Notes: generated from the letters alone by a model not told the origin. A stretch of 64,000 nucleotides of DNA from Roseinatronobacter domitianus (GCF_023336755.1 NZ_JALZWP010000012.1:20118-84117); one strand, 5' to 3'. Positions 16,953 to 26,010 are shown, counted from the stretch's first letter. Program-made: numbers and translations.

Positions 16953-17026
16953 CTCTAACTTTAGAGTTAAAGATAACATTAAAGTTAGAGTTAATGATAT
17001 AGTTAAAGATAACGTTAGAGTTGACA
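16950..17026 (+). repeat. AT-rich repeat array upstream of parA (candidate parS/operator)
   Basis: Four copies of a GTTAGAGTTA-like 9-10-mer occur: inverted at 16950-16958, direct at 16961-16969, 16984-16993 and 17014-17023. AGTTAAAGATAAC repeats exactly at 16965-16977 and 17001-17013. The last copy overlaps TTGACA (17021-17026), a possible -35 box 31 nt before the parA ATG. Such clusters upstream of parA commonly act as both partition site and operator; this assignment is inferred. Confidence 0.55.
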
Positions 17027-17056
17027 ATGTAGACGAATACGCGCACGCTTGGTCTC

Positions 17057-17785
17057 ATGTTCGTAATCACCTTCGCCAATCCGAAGGGCGGGTCAGGAAA
17101 GACGACATCCGCCATGTTGCTGGCAGAGCAGATCGCTCTGTCAGGTGGCCGTGTCGCCGTCCTCGATCTCGACCCCAATGCCAACATCCTTGGCTGGTTC
17201 AACGCGCGCCAGTCTGAAGGGCGCTCTACGCCTTTCGGCGTCCATGCACGTCCGCAAGCTGAGGATACCGTCGCCCTCATCGACAGCCTCGATGGCAGTG
17301 CCGACTACCTCATCATCGACCTTGAAGGGTCGAAGGATCAGATCGTGACTTACGCGCTCTCGCGCACTGATCTCTGTCTTATCCCGATGGACGGCTCTCC
17401 GATGGAGGCGCGGCAAGCGGCACAAGCCGTTCGGCTGATCGAGACGACTGGCAACATGATCCGCACACGGATTCCCTACGCACTTCTCTTCACCAGAACG
17501 AATGCCGCCTTCCAGACGACCGATGAGCGGGATGTTCGGAGCGAGATGGAGCAAAACAACATCTCCACCTTGCCCGTGCGCATTGCCAAGCGCGCGCCCT
17601 ACACACGCATCTTTCGTGACAACGTGCTGCTTTCAGAGCTTCCTGCGATCATCGAGGCAGAGACGGAAGGCAAGTCGGCCTCCGTCACTGACAAGGCGCT
17701 CAAGCAGGTCATCTCCGCTATCGAGAACGCCCAAGACTATGCGCAGACGGTCATCGACCATCTGACGAAGGCGAGGGCGGCATGA
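17057..17785 (+). CDS. parA: ParA-family partition ATPase
   Basis: A 242-residue deviant Walker ATPase. The start MFVITFANPKGGSGKTTSAM contains the KGGxGKT signature; VLDLDPNAN is the A'-type motif and YLIIDLEG the Walker B region. It lacks the N-terminal HTH of ParA Ia proteins, so it is the short (Ib-like) type, often paired with a small partner gene. It segregates plasmids by patterning on the nucleoid. No ribosome site precedes the ATG, so translation may be leaderless. The downstream gene overlaps by 4 nt and the repeat array upstream likely binds the partner. Confidence 0.9.
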   Translation: MFVITFANPKGGSGKTTSAMLLAEQIALSGGRVAVLDLDPNANILGWFNARQSEGRSTPFGVHARPQAEDTVALIDSLDGSADYLIIDLEGSKDQIVTYALSRTDLCLIPMDGSPMEARQAAQAVRLIETTGNMIRTRIPYALLFTRTNAAFQTTDERDVRSEMEQNNISTLPVRIAKRAPYTRIFRDNVLLSELPAIIEAETEGKSASVTDKALKQVISAIENAQDYAQTVIDHLTKARAA

Positions 17786-18096
17786 GCGAAAAGGCCAGCA
17801 AATACGGATTTGGAGGAGGCATTCAGCTTCCCAAACAAGAAGCGGCACCATCGCTGCCAAGACAGGAAGCCCCTGATCTGAGCAAAGCGCTCAAGGCGGG
17901 CAACGACCTTGGCTTCGTGAACCGCGAGCCATCCACGCGCCGCAAGCCAGGGCCGAAGAGAACAGAGCCGCAGGACAAGGTTTCCATTCCTGGTCCGAAG
18001 CGGATCATCGACCGCTATCGCGCCTACTGCGCGGAACGCAATCTGACCCTCTGGCAGGGTTTGGAAGACCTTCTGGACGAAGCCGAGCGCCGCTGA
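17782..18096 (+). CDS. Small ParB-like partition partner
   Basis: A 104-residue basic protein starting at the ATG overlapping the parA stop, with GAGG upstream. The first ~60 residues look disordered and proline-rich. The C-terminal 45 residues (KRIIDRYRAYCAERNLTLWQ onward) fit a short DNA-binding helix pair of the ribbon-helix-helix type found in small ParB/ParG-like partners. It probably binds the repeats upstream of parA. Its stop is directly next to the stop of the convergent repA gene, with no spacer. The assignment rests mainly on context. Confidence 0.65.
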   Translation: MSEKASKYGFGGGIQLPKQEAAPSLPRQEAPDLSKALKAGNDLGFVNREPSTRRKPGPKRTEPQDKVSIPGPKRIIDRYRAYCAERNLTLWQGLEDLLDEAERR

Positions 18097-19140
18097 TCAG
18101 GGGCGGCCGCGCCGCTCAAACCATTTCCGGCAGAAGCCGACAAAGGCAGCGTCAGGGTTTCTCGGGGCTTCGGTCATCCACCCACGCCATTCTTGTTCGA
18201 GCACATAAACGTCCCAGCCTGGCGCGGCTTCCTTCGCCTTGGCATACACGTCAGCACTCAGGCGCACGCGGGGCAGGGGCTCAGCATCGACAATATCCGA
18301 GGCGAGCAGCGTGCCCCGATTGGTGAAGGTTACGTTGTCGGACACTTCATCGAAGCGGACGTTGTAGTCGGGCAGGTGGTCATGATCGACCAGGTGTCGC
18401 ACGGCACGGCGGAACTCCTTGAGAGACGACTTCGAGCCAGACTTCTTCAGCAGCGTATCGAGACCAATCGTCCAGCTTGCCTGACGCCCGCAATGCTTGC
18501 GCGCGATCTCATAGACCCGCCGTTCAATCGGCTTGCGCAGACGAAAATAGTCCTTGTGAAGTGTCAGAACCTCTTGCGCCTGGATCGCGTTGAACACCCA
18601 ATTTGAAAGCTCGACCTCGCACCAGAGCAGACGCCCATCCAGCCCATGCTTACGGCGGATCGAGGCCGCGTCGATCAGTCCGAACGTGTCATATTGCTCT
18701 TCATCGCCCGTGCGGATGTTCGTGCTGATCCGAGTTCCTGACAGGCGGTCAATCGCTTCGACAAGCGCCGCATAGTCTTTGCCTGCCGTTCCTCGGTTGG
18801 TGAAGATCAAAAGGTCATGCGTGTTGATGCGCACGCGCCGCGAAACGGCCTCACCCCCCCTCAGTTTGTGCATGATCTGAGAGATGCAGTAGATCAGGAT
18901 GTCCTTGTCGTAGATCGTCGCCAAGCCCTTGTAGCTTGGCTTGATTTCGACCCAGTTGCCGTTGTGGTCATACCGTCGAACGGCCATCTCGGGCTTCTTC
19001 GACAGCGAGTAGAACGGATGCTCCATGTGCTGCATCACGTCCTTGAGCACCGCATCGGCCACATCGCAGATGAACAGGTCATGCTGCGGGTGCCGATCCG
19101 GCAAAAGGGGTAGACTCGTGTTCGGGGTTTCACACACCAT
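18097..19140 (-). CDS. repA: Plasmid replication initiator RepA (RPA type)
   Basis: A 347-residue protein of the replication initiator protein A family common on alphaproteobacterial plasmids. Recognisable pieces are LLPDRHPQHDLFICDV, MEHPFYSLSKKPEM, ILIYCISQIMHKL and RVYEIARKHCGRQ, a winged-helix initiator layout. It binds iterons to open the origin. The ATG at 19138-19140 is next to the first of five iterons (19121-19249), which lies within the first codons, so RepA binding should also repress its own gene. It is convergent with parAB and appears full length. Confidence 0.9.
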   Translation of the reverse strand: MVCETPNTSLPLLPDRHPQHDLFICDVADAVLKDVMQHMEHPFYSLSKKPEMAVRRYDHNGNWVEIKPSYKGLATIYDKDILIYCISQIMHKLRGGEAVSRRVRINTHDLLIFTNRGTAGKDYAALVEAIDRLSGTRISTNIRTGDEEQYDTFGLIDAASIRRKHGLDGRLLWCEVELSNWVFNAIQAQEVLTLHKDYFRLRKPIERRVYEIARKHCGRQASWTIGLDTLLKKSGSKSSLKEFRRAVRHLVDHDHLPDYNVRFDEVSDNVTFTNRGTLLASDIVDAEPLPRVRLSADVYAKAKEAAPGWDVYVLEQEWRGWMTEAPRNPDAAFVGFCRKWFERRGRP

Positions 19141-19249
19141 GGCATCATATTCGGGGTTTCACACACCCCCGTCAACAGGTTTCGGGGTTTTACCCACCGC
19201 CCCACCAGATTCGGGGTTTTACCCACCAAGATTCGGGGTTTTACCCACC
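19121..19249 (+). repeat. Five replication iterons
   Basis: Five 18-bp units: TTCGGGGTTTCACACACC at 19121-19138 and 19150-19167, and TTCGGGGTTTTACCCACC at 19181-19198, 19210-19227 and 19232-19249. Start-to-start spacings are 29, 31, 29 and 22 bp, near whole helical turns. They lie at and upstream of the repA start, as expected of an iteron-controlled origin. Confidence 0.9.
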
Positions 19250-19430
19250 GATTACGAAAAATAGAGCCGATTCATCGTTTATTTTCAATGCGTTGCGAGG
19301 TTTCCAGAATCCCGTAACACTATATTTAACACATATATAACACTACACGCAGCCTGTGGATAACTTCCCAAAAGCCCTGAAGTCCTGCCACTTACCGATC
19401 ATGTGATGCCTGGTGGGTAAAATCCATCGG
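19250..19430. other. Plasmid origin region (AT-rich, DnaA box, inverted iteron half)
   Basis: Beyond the iterons lies an AT-rich stretch (about 19255-19345), then TGTGGATAA at 19355-19363, an exact DnaA box (complement TTATCCACA). GGTGGGTAAAATCC at 19412-19425 is an inverted partial iteron and could be a RepA operator or handcuffing site. Together with the iterons this forms a credible oriV. From 19431 to 19732 no gene is supported. Confidence 0.75.
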
Positions 19431-19732
19431 CGGCACTATCAACGCCCCGAAGCAAGAGCTCAAGCTCACCAAAGAATGAGTCGGCTCTCTGCACTTCGAA
19501 CAGCGCCATTCGCTGAGAGCTGTCCTAGCGCCCATGCCTCGCCAGCAGCAAGGCACGCTGCGCTCTTCGGCGTTGCCCCTGCCAAGACCGGTCGCTTGTC
19601 GGACATCGCGATGGCGGCTCCGAAGAATGAGATCACGAATCCTGTCCTTCTCTATGGGAAGCGTGATTCGTTTTCAGGGGGGAGAGGCGTTTTTTCTCAA
19701 ACCCTTAATCAGCACCGCGCGCAGCGGTTCGA

Positions 19733-19761
19733 TTGACCAGTGTCGATGAACAGCTTATGCT
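19733..19761 (+). promoter_or_regulatory. Promoter of the higA-like/mod/res operon
   Basis: TTGACC (19733-19738), a 17-bp spacer and TATGCT (19756-19761) form a near-consensus sigma-70 promoter. Transcription would begin near 19768, which rules out the in-frame start at 19740 and supports the ATG at 19791, preceded by GAAGGG. Confidence 0.65.
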
Positions 19762-19790
19762 TTCAGCAAAACAACGAAGGGCAGAAGAGG

Positions 19791-20090
19791 ATGAGGCATC
19801 CGGGCGCTCAGGTGCGCAAAGAATGCATTGCAAAGAACGGGCTGACAGTCACCAAGGCAGCCCGCATCCTGCATGTGGATCGCCAGACCCTCAGCAATCT
19901 CCTCAACGGTCATTCAGGGATGTCTCCCGAGATGGCAGTGCGGCTTGAGAAGGTCTTCGGCACGCCCGCCAAGGACTGGATGCAACGCCAACTCGATTAT
20001 GACTACGCCCAGGTGATGAAACGGGCGGCCAAGATCACGGTGGAGCCGTTCACGCCCGCCGACGAACAACAACAAGGGGGCAGGGGATAG
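19791..20090 (+). CDS. HigA-type XRE antitoxin/regulator without toxin
   Basis: A 99-residue protein starting MRHPGAQVRKECIAKNGLTV, then KAARILHVDRQTLSNLLNG and MAVRLEKVFGTPAKDW, the HigA addiction-module XRE helix-turn-helix. In standard higBA pairs a ~92-residue HigB toxin gene comes first; the 300 nt upstream hold no such gene. Instead, the type III methyltransferase gene starts at the next base after its stop. It therefore may act as the transcriptional controller of the restriction-modification operon, a C-protein-like role. This is inference; loss of a former HigB toxin is the alternative. Confidence 0.8.
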   Translation: MRHPGAQVRKECIAKNGLTVTKAARILHVDRQTLSNLLNGHSGMSPEMAVRLEKVFGTPAKDWMQRQLDYDYAQVMKRAAKITVEPFTPADEQQQGGRG

Positions 20091-22214
20091 ATGGCACGAC
20101 TGACAGAGCAGGAACAGCAGGAAATCATCCGGTTCATCGAGGCAGGAAAGCCCCTGCCTGACAAGTACCGCTTCCTTCTGTTTGACGACAAGCGCGAGGT
20201 CGAGCTTGTCTGGAACGGCAAGACCAACGAGGTGACGAATGTTGTGTTGCCTTTCCAAACGATTGAACAGGTGGATGAGCCACGCGCCGAGAAGCCCGAG
20301 GACACGGCGGCGCAAGGCAACCTATTCGCGATGGACAACCGAGGTCGCCAGCTTCAAGGCTGGACCAACAAACTGATATGGGGCGACAACAAGCTTATCC
20401 TATCATCGCTCAAAAGTGGCCCGATGCGCGACGAGATAGAGCGGCAAGGCGGTATCAAACTCATCTACATTGACCCGCCCTTTGATGTGGGCGCAGATTT
20501 TTCAATGGATATCGAGGTTGGAGAAGAGACGTTTACAAAGAGGCCCAACATTCTTGAAGAAATTGCGTACCGAGACACTTGGGGCAAAGGAGCAGATTCA
20601 TTCTTGGCCATGCTCTATGAGCGACTTTCTCTAATGAGAGAGCTGCTGGCTGATGACGGCACGATATATGTTCACTGCGACTGGCGCGTTAACGCGTATG
20701 TCAGGTTGCTACTGGATGAAGTTTTTGGCGGACAGTACTTTCGCAATGAAATTACATGGTATTACGCGAATACTGGACTGAAAGCACGGTCAAAAAAATT
20801 TCATCAAGTTTGCGATACAATCTTTAGCTTCTCAAAAAGTGAAAACTTCAAGTTCAATCACATCTTTAAAAAGAGAAAAGATGGACAAGCAAAACAAGCA
20901 AAACGAAAATTTAATCCCATAACAAAGAAGGCCGACATGGTGCGGGATGAAAATGGAAAAATAATTTATGAAATAAGGGAAGAAATCTTGGAAAACTCCC
21001 TCTGGGAGACTGGCAGTATGAGCAATAGTCCTGAAAGAATAGGATATCCAACTCAAAAACCAGAAGCACTTATCAAAAAAATAATCTTAGCTTCCTCATG
21101 TCCTGGTGATGTCGTCGCAGATTTCTTCGCAGGCTCAGGGACAGTCGCGAGTGTAGCCGAGCAGAATGATAGGAAGTGGATACTGTCGGACCTTGGGAAG
21201 TTCGCCGTTCACACCACGCGCAAACGAATGATCGCTGTTCAACGCGCTTTGAAGGCGGAAGGAAAAGATTATCGCGCTTTCGAAATCCTGAACCTCGGCA
21301 AGTACGAGCGCCAGCACTATGTTGGCGTCAACACTGATTTGCGCGAAGAGCAGCGCCAGCAGCAACTTGAAGCGCGAGAGCAGGCTTTTCTAGACCTTAT
21401 CTTGCGCGCCTACCGCGCCGAAAGGACAGATGGTTTTGCCAGCTTTCATGGCAAGCGCGCGGGACGGCTCGTCGCAATTGGCCCGGTGAACATGCCTGTC
21501 TCGCGGCTGTTCGTTGAGGAAATAATCCTAGAATGCCGCAAGAAGCGTATAACCAAGGTCGATATTCTCGGCTTCGAGTTCGAGATGGGGTTGTTCCCGA
21601 ATGTGCTAGACGAGGCCCGCGAGAAAGGCATCGACATCGCGCCGAAGTATATCCCTCGCGATGTGTTCGATAAACGCGCGGTGGAGCGCAACCAGGTGGT
21701 TTTCCACGATGTGTCGTTCATCGAGGTCCGCCCGCACTTCAAGGGCAATACCGTAGCGGTAGAGCTGACTGATTTCTCGGTCTTCTACTCGCAGGACTCC
21801 ATCGCCCACGCCGAAGCGACCTTGAAGAACAAGGCGAGCAAAATCGTCGTCGAGAAGGGCCAAATCATCAAGGTCAGCAAAGACAAGGATGGCATCCTGA
21901 CCCGTGAGCAACTGACCGAGACCTGGACCGACTGGATTGACTACTGGTCCGTGGATTTCGACTTTGAAAGCAAGCGCGAAATCGTCCGCGTCGAGGACCC
22001 TGATACCGGGGAATGGGAAGAGCAATGGACGGGCGACTACATCTTTGAAAACGAGTGGCAATCTTTCCGCACAAAGAAGGACCGTTCGCTTGAACTGAAA
22101 AGCGTGTTCCACGAATGCGCGCCAGGACGGCGCAAGATTGCGGTCAAGGTCGTGGATATCTTCGGGAACGACACGATGACGATTGTGGATGTGAATGTCG
22201 GAGGGTCGAACTGA
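20091..22214 (+). CDS. mod: Type III restriction-modification methyltransferase (Mod)
   Basis: A 707-residue DNA adenine methyltransferase. Motif IV IDPPF (about residues 126-130) comes before motif I FFAGSGT (about 344-350), the beta-class order used by type III Mod proteins. A long C-terminal region (about 400-707) beyond the catalytic core likely takes part in Res binding. Mod recognises the site, methylates it and is required for cleavage by Res. AGGGGATAG precedes its start, next to the HigA-like gene. The middle (about 20,750-21,080) is more AT-rich than its ends, where the variable target-recognition region would sit, suggesting exchange of specificity. Confidence 0.92.
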   Translation: MARLTEQEQQEIIRFIEAGKPLPDKYRFLLFDDKREVELVWNGKTNEVTNVVLPFQTIEQVDEPRAEKPEDTAAQGNLFAMDNRGRQLQGWTNKLIWGDNKLILSSLKSGPMRDEIERQGGIKLIYIDPPFDVGADFSMDIEVGEETFTKRPNILEEIAYRDTWGKGADSFLAMLYERLSLMRELLADDGTIYVHCDWRVNAYVRLLLDEVFGGQYFRNEITWYYANTGLKARSKKFHQVCDTIFSFSKSENFKFNHIFKKRKDGQAKQAKRKFNPITKKADMVRDENGKIIYEIREEILENSLWETGSMSNSPERIGYPTQKPEALIKKIILASSCPGDVVADFFAGSGTVASVAEQNDRKWILSDLGKFAVHTTRKRMIAVQRALKAEGKDYRAFEILNLGKYERQHYVGVNTDLREEQRQQQLEAREQAFLDLILRAYRAERTDGFASFHGKRAGRLVAIGPVNMPVSRLFVEEIILECRKKRITKVDILGFEFEMGLFPNVLDEAREKGIDIAPKYIPRDVFDKRAVERNQVVFHDVSFIEVRPHFKGNTVAVELTDFSVFYSQDSIAHAEATLKNKASKIVVEKGQIIKVSKDKDGILTREQLTETWTDWIDYWSVDFDFESKREIVRVEDPDTGEWEEQWTGDYIFENEWQSFRTKKDRSLELKSVFHECAPGRRKIAVKVVDIFGNDTMTIVDVNVGGSN

Positions 22215-24895
22215 TGGCGCTTCACCCCGATTTCCCCGACTCCCCGCACGAAATTCTTGACCCGACCATCCGCTGGTTCCCGGCGGACGAGGCGTTGCGC
22301 GACACCGGTATGGAAAAACTCATGCCGCCGCTGGTCGCGGCGCTGCGCGTCAAGGTGAAGGAGTTTCGCGATAGCGGCTATGTCGGCGCGTCCGACACGA
22401 GCAAAAGCCTGCTGAATTGGTGGTTCAACACCCCGCACCTGTTGCCGCAGGCCGATGGCAACATGGCCGAGTTCAAGTATTTCTTCTCACAGCGTGAGGC
22501 GCTGGAAACCATCATCTATCTCTATGACGTCATGGGCGCGAAGGACAAGTCTGACCTGATGCGCTTCGACAGCTCTGGCGCTGTATCGGCCAGTATGTTC
22601 GACGAGACCTGGCGGCGCTATGTCGTAAAAATGGCGACCGGCGCAGGCAAGACCAAGGTGTTAAGCCTTGCTCTGGCGTGGGGCTATTTCCACAAGCTTT
22701 ACGAGCCGGATAGCGAGCTGGCCCGAAACTTCCTGCTTATCGCGCCGAATATCATCGTGCTCGACCGCATCTATAAGGATTTTGAGGGACTACGACTCTT
22801 CTACGAAGACCCGGTTATCCCCGACAATGGGTTCGATGGCCGGAACTGGCACGACGACTTCCAATTGACGCTTCACCTTCAAGATGAGGTGCGCGTCACC
22901 CAGCCGACCGGCAACATCTTCCTGACCAACATCCACCGCGTCTATGCGGGCGAGGACATTCCCCCGACCGCTGACGACGACGACACGATGGATTTCTTTC
23001 TGGGGAAGCGGCCTACGGGCGGGACAACCGACTCCAAGGTAGACCTTGGGATGATTGTCCGGGACATCGACGAGCTGATGGTGCTGAACGATGAGGCGCA
23101 CCATATCCACGATTCACGTCTAGCCTGGTTCAAGTCGATTGAGGACATCCACAATCGCTTGGTCCAGAAAGGCTCTGGCCTCTCACTACAGGTCGATGTC
23201 ACGGCTACGCCAAAGCACAACAACGGCGCAATCTTCGTCCAGACCGTGGCCGACTACCCGTTGGTCGAGGCGATTTCGCAGAATGTGGTGAAGCACCCGG
23301 TCCTGCCCGACGCGGCAAGCCGAGCGAAGTTGGCCGAGCGCCAGAGCGCGAAATACACAGAGAAATACGCCGACTATCTTGACCTTGGCGTTATCGAATG
23401 GCGCAAAGCTTACGAAGAGCACCAGAAGATGGGCAAGAAGGCCATCCTCTTCGTGATGACCGATGATACCAAGAACTGCGACGATGTGGCGGCCTATCTC
23501 GAAGGCACCTACCCTGATTTGAAGGACTCGGTCCTGGTCATTCACACCAAGGCAAACGGCGAGCTTTCAAAAGCAGCCAGCGGCAAGAAGAAGGAAGAGC
23601 TAGAAGAGTTGCGCAAGGACGCCAATGAAATTGACGACCCCACCAGCCCCTACAAGGCAGTTGTATCCGTCCTGATGCTCAAAGAGGGCTGGGATGTGCG
23701 CAATGTGACAACGATTGTCGGGCTGCGCGCATACAGTGCCCAGAGCAACATCCTGCCCGAGCAGACCTTGGGTCGCGGCCTGCGGAAGATGTACCCCGGC
23801 GGTGTCGAGGAATATTTGAGCGTTGTCGGCACCGACGCCTTTATGGAGTTTGTCGAGTCCATCCAAGCCGAGGGCGTCGAGCTTGAACGCAAACCCATGG
23901 GGTCAGGCACCAAGCCCAAGACGCCGATTGTCGTGGAGGTGGATAAAGAAGACCCAGACAAAGACCTAGATTCGCTCGACATCGAAATCCCAGTTCTGAC
24001 CCCCCGGATTTACCGAGAATACAAGAACCTAGCCGACCTTGATGTGTCCTCGTTCAGCCATCAGAATGTTATCTACCAAAGTTTTAGCGAGGAAGAGCAG
24101 CGCGAGATTGTCTTCAAGGACATCACGACCGGCGTGGTGACGCATACAACTGTCCTCGATACCGCGGGCATTGCTGACTATCGAAGTGTCATCGGCTACT
24201 TCACCAAGACCATTATGGATGATTTGCGCTTGGTCAGTGGCTATGACGTTCTCTATGGCAAGGTGAAGTCCTTTGTTCAAGACCATCTGTTCGGGACGAC
24301 CATTGACCTTGAAAGTGCCAATACGCTGCGGAACTTGTCAGAGCTAGCCGCGACGAAGACCATCTTGGAGAGCTTCAAGAAGGCCATCAACGCCCTGACT
24401 GTGAAAGACCGAGGCGACGCAGAAATCCGCGATACCATCAAGCTACGGAACACCCGTCCCTTTGTCGTCAAAGAGCAAGGCTACATCGTCCCGAAACGCA
24501 GCCTCTTCAACCGTGTGATTGGCGATAGTCATCTTGAACTTCGGTTCGCAAGCTTTCTTGAGGGCTGTAACGAGGTTCAGGCATACGCCAAGAACTACTT
24601 CGCGGTTCACTTCAAGATTGACTATGTGAACGCTGATGGAAGCATCTCGAACTACTACCCGGATTTCATCGTCAAGCTCAAAAATAGCCGTGTCTTCATC
24701 GTCGAAACAAAGGGTCAGGAAGACCTGGATGTGCCATTGAAGATGGAGCGCTTGCGGCAATGGTGCGAAGACATCAACTCTGCGCAATCCGAAGTGCACT
24801 TCGATTTCGTCTATGTTGATGAAGAAAGCTTTGAAAAATACAAACCAAAATCATTCAGTCAGCTTTCTTCAAGCTTCGTTGAGTATAAGGGGTAG
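22214..24895 (+). CDS. res: Type III restriction endonuclease (Res)
   Basis: An 893-residue protein from the ATG at 22214 overlapping the mod stop (a longer frame from 22115 lies within mod). Superfamily 2 helicase motifs: Walker A TGAGKTK (about 140-146), DEAH in LNDEAHHIHD (about 291) and a QTLGRGLRKM-type motif VI. The C-terminus has PDFIV (about 816) and VETKG (about 830), the PD-(D/E)XK nuclease core. It translocates along DNA using ATP and cuts 25-27 bp from head-to-head sites when in complex with Mod. All key residues appear intact, so the system is probably functional. Confidence 0.92.
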   Translation: MALHPDFPDSPHEILDPTIRWFPADEALRDTGMEKLMPPLVAALRVKVKEFRDSGYVGASDTSKSLLNWWFNTPHLLPQADGNMAEFKYFFSQREALETIIYLYDVMGAKDKSDLMRFDSSGAVSASMFDETWRRYVVKMATGAGKTKVLSLALAWGYFHKLYEPDSELARNFLLIAPNIIVLDRIYKDFEGLRLFYEDPVIPDNGFDGRNWHDDFQLTLHLQDEVRVTQPTGNIFLTNIHRVYAGEDIPPTADDDDTMDFFLGKRPTGGTTDSKVDLGMIVRDIDELMVLNDEAHHIHDSRLAWFKSIEDIHNRLVQKGSGLSLQVDVTATPKHNNGAIFVQTVADYPLVEAISQNVVKHPVLPDAASRAKLAERQSAKYTEKYADYLDLGVIEWRKAYEEHQKMGKKAILFVMTDDTKNCDDVAAYLEGTYPDLKDSVLVIHTKANGELSKAASGKKKEELEELRKDANEIDDPTSPYKAVVSVLMLKEGWDVRNVTTIVGLRAYSAQSNILPEQTLGRGLRKMYPGGVEEYLSVVGTDAFMEFVESIQAEGVELERKPMGSGTKPKTPIVVEVDKEDPDKDLDSLDIEIPVLTPRIYREYKNLADLDVSSFSHQNVIYQSFSEEEQREIVFKDITTGVVTHTTVLDTAGIADYRSVIGYFTKTIMDDLRLVSGYDVLYGKVKSFVQDHLFGTTIDLESANTLRNLSELAATKTILESFKKAINALTVKDRGDAEIRDTIKLRNTRPFVVKEQGYIVPKRSLFNRVIGDSHLELRFASFLEGCNEVQAYAKNYFAVHFKIDYVNADGSISNYYPDFIVKLKNSRVFIVETKGQEDLDVPLKMERLRQWCEDINSAQSEVHFDFVYVDEESFEKYKPKSFSQLSSSFVEYKG

Positions 24896-24904
24896 GCAGA
24901 AATC

Positions 24905-25666
24905 TTGCCCTTCCCGCTATCGTCCCAGAGCGTCGACGCCATCGCCGACATCATCAGCGGCGGCGGGGGCAACGACACGACGCCTCCCATCGGCATCTAT
25001 CGCAGCGGGCCGAAGATCGAGAAATTCATGCGTGCCTGCAACGTCGCTTTCACGGTGAACGGCTCTCGCGTGCCCTCCCTGGTGGAGTGCCTGATAAATC
25101 TCAACAACGGCTTCGAGGCCGAGCAGGTGCTCCCGAGGATCATCGAGGCAGCCGCAGACCCCCGCGACTTCACCCAAGAGCCCGAACGTCATACCGCCGT
25201 GCTCGACCATCTCAACCGCTCGCTGCGCTTCGACGGCTTCGAGCTTCAGCAGCAGGGCGGGCGGATGCGGCTTGTCGAGGCGGGCAAGAATGTCCTTGTC
25301 CTGGCGGAGCTGGCCGGGCTGTCAGAGGTGATCGACTTCGACACGGTGAGCCGCGATCTGGACCGCGCCCTTGCCAGCAGCCAGACCGACCCCGAGGATG
25401 CCGTCACCGCCGCGTGCAGCACGGTCGAGAGCGTGTGCCGGTCGATCCTCATCGAGCTGGGGCAGCCGCTTCCAGCCAAGAAGGACGTGCAGGGGCTCTA
25501 CAATGCCGTGAAGCAGCCGCTTGGTCTGTCCCCTGACCGCTCCGACATCGACCCATTGATCGCAGATGATGTGCGACGAATCCTTTCCGGCCTACCCGCC
25601 GAACCGGGCCATCGCCCTGTGGATGAGGAATACGCTGATCCCGCTCGACATGCTGTTCATCGATGA
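24905..25666 (+). CDS. Abortive-infection (Abi C-terminal) family protein, 3' end replaced
   Basis: A 253-residue frame from the TTG at 24905, 9 nt after res. Residues ~155-225 (DPEDAVTAACSTVESVCRSI, then VQGLYNAVKQPLGL, DDVRRILSGL) match the abortive infection C-terminal domain seen in phage-defence proteins. After ILSGL, at about 25590, the frame runs out of frame into a DUF192 gene fragment, replacing the usual last ~60 residues. The protein is therefore probably chimeric and impaired. Its position directly after the type III genes fits a combined defence island in which Abi is a back-up to restriction. Confidence 0.75.
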   Translation: MPFPLSSQSVDAIADIISGGGGNDTTPPIGIYRSGPKIEKFMRACNVAFTVNGSRVPSLVECLINLNNGFEAEQVLPRIIEAAADPRDFTQEPERHTAVLDHLNRSLRFDGFELQQQGGRMRLVEAGKNVLVLAELAGLSEVIDFDTVSRDLDRALASSQTDPEDAVTAACSTVESVCRSILIELGQPLPAKKDVQGLYNAVKQPLGLSPDRSDIDPLIADDVRRILSGLPAEPGHRPVDEEYADPARHAVHR

Positions 25667-25850
25667 CGCGGGGGTTATCCAGTTCATCAAACACGAGGCG
25701 CAGCCGAACGACCTCACCCAGGTTCCGGTTCCAACAGGGATCGCGGCGCGGGCGGCCCTTGAGATCAACGGTGGACGGGCGGAAGAGCTTGGGATTGCGG
25801 TCGGGGACCGGGTTCAGCCCATCTGGGCGGAGGGCTGCGAAGGTTCCTAA
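25593..25850 (+). pseudogene. 5'-truncated DUF192 gene
   Basis: From about 25593 this frame encodes YPPNRAIALWMRNTLIPLDM and onward to PIWAEGCEGS, the C-terminal half of a DUF192 protein. The intact paralogue lies at 34815-35309 and shares roughly four-fifths of residues. The signal peptide and first half are missing here, exactly where the Abi gene joins. This marks a recombination junction. From 25851 to 26010 nothing is recognised. Confidence 0.85.
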
Positions 25851-26010
25851 CGCGGAACCGGAACCGCCTGCCGGAGAACCTCTCACTCAACGCATCTGTT
25901 CGGGCGATGCGGTTCACCACAGCGGTCCGGCTCAGCCGCCTCGGGCGCGTTGCATCCCATAGACAGGCGTGACAGATAGGCCGCCCCGTCAACCACGACC
26001 AGATTCACAG

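Noticed and set aside
16600..17217. A 205-codon frame running into parA
   Set aside because: It overlaps parA's Walker motif in another frame and its tail has antisense-like composition.
19413..19736. Possible higB toxin upstream of the HigA-like gene
   Set aside because: The frame shows no HigB residues and contains the promoter for the next operon near its end.
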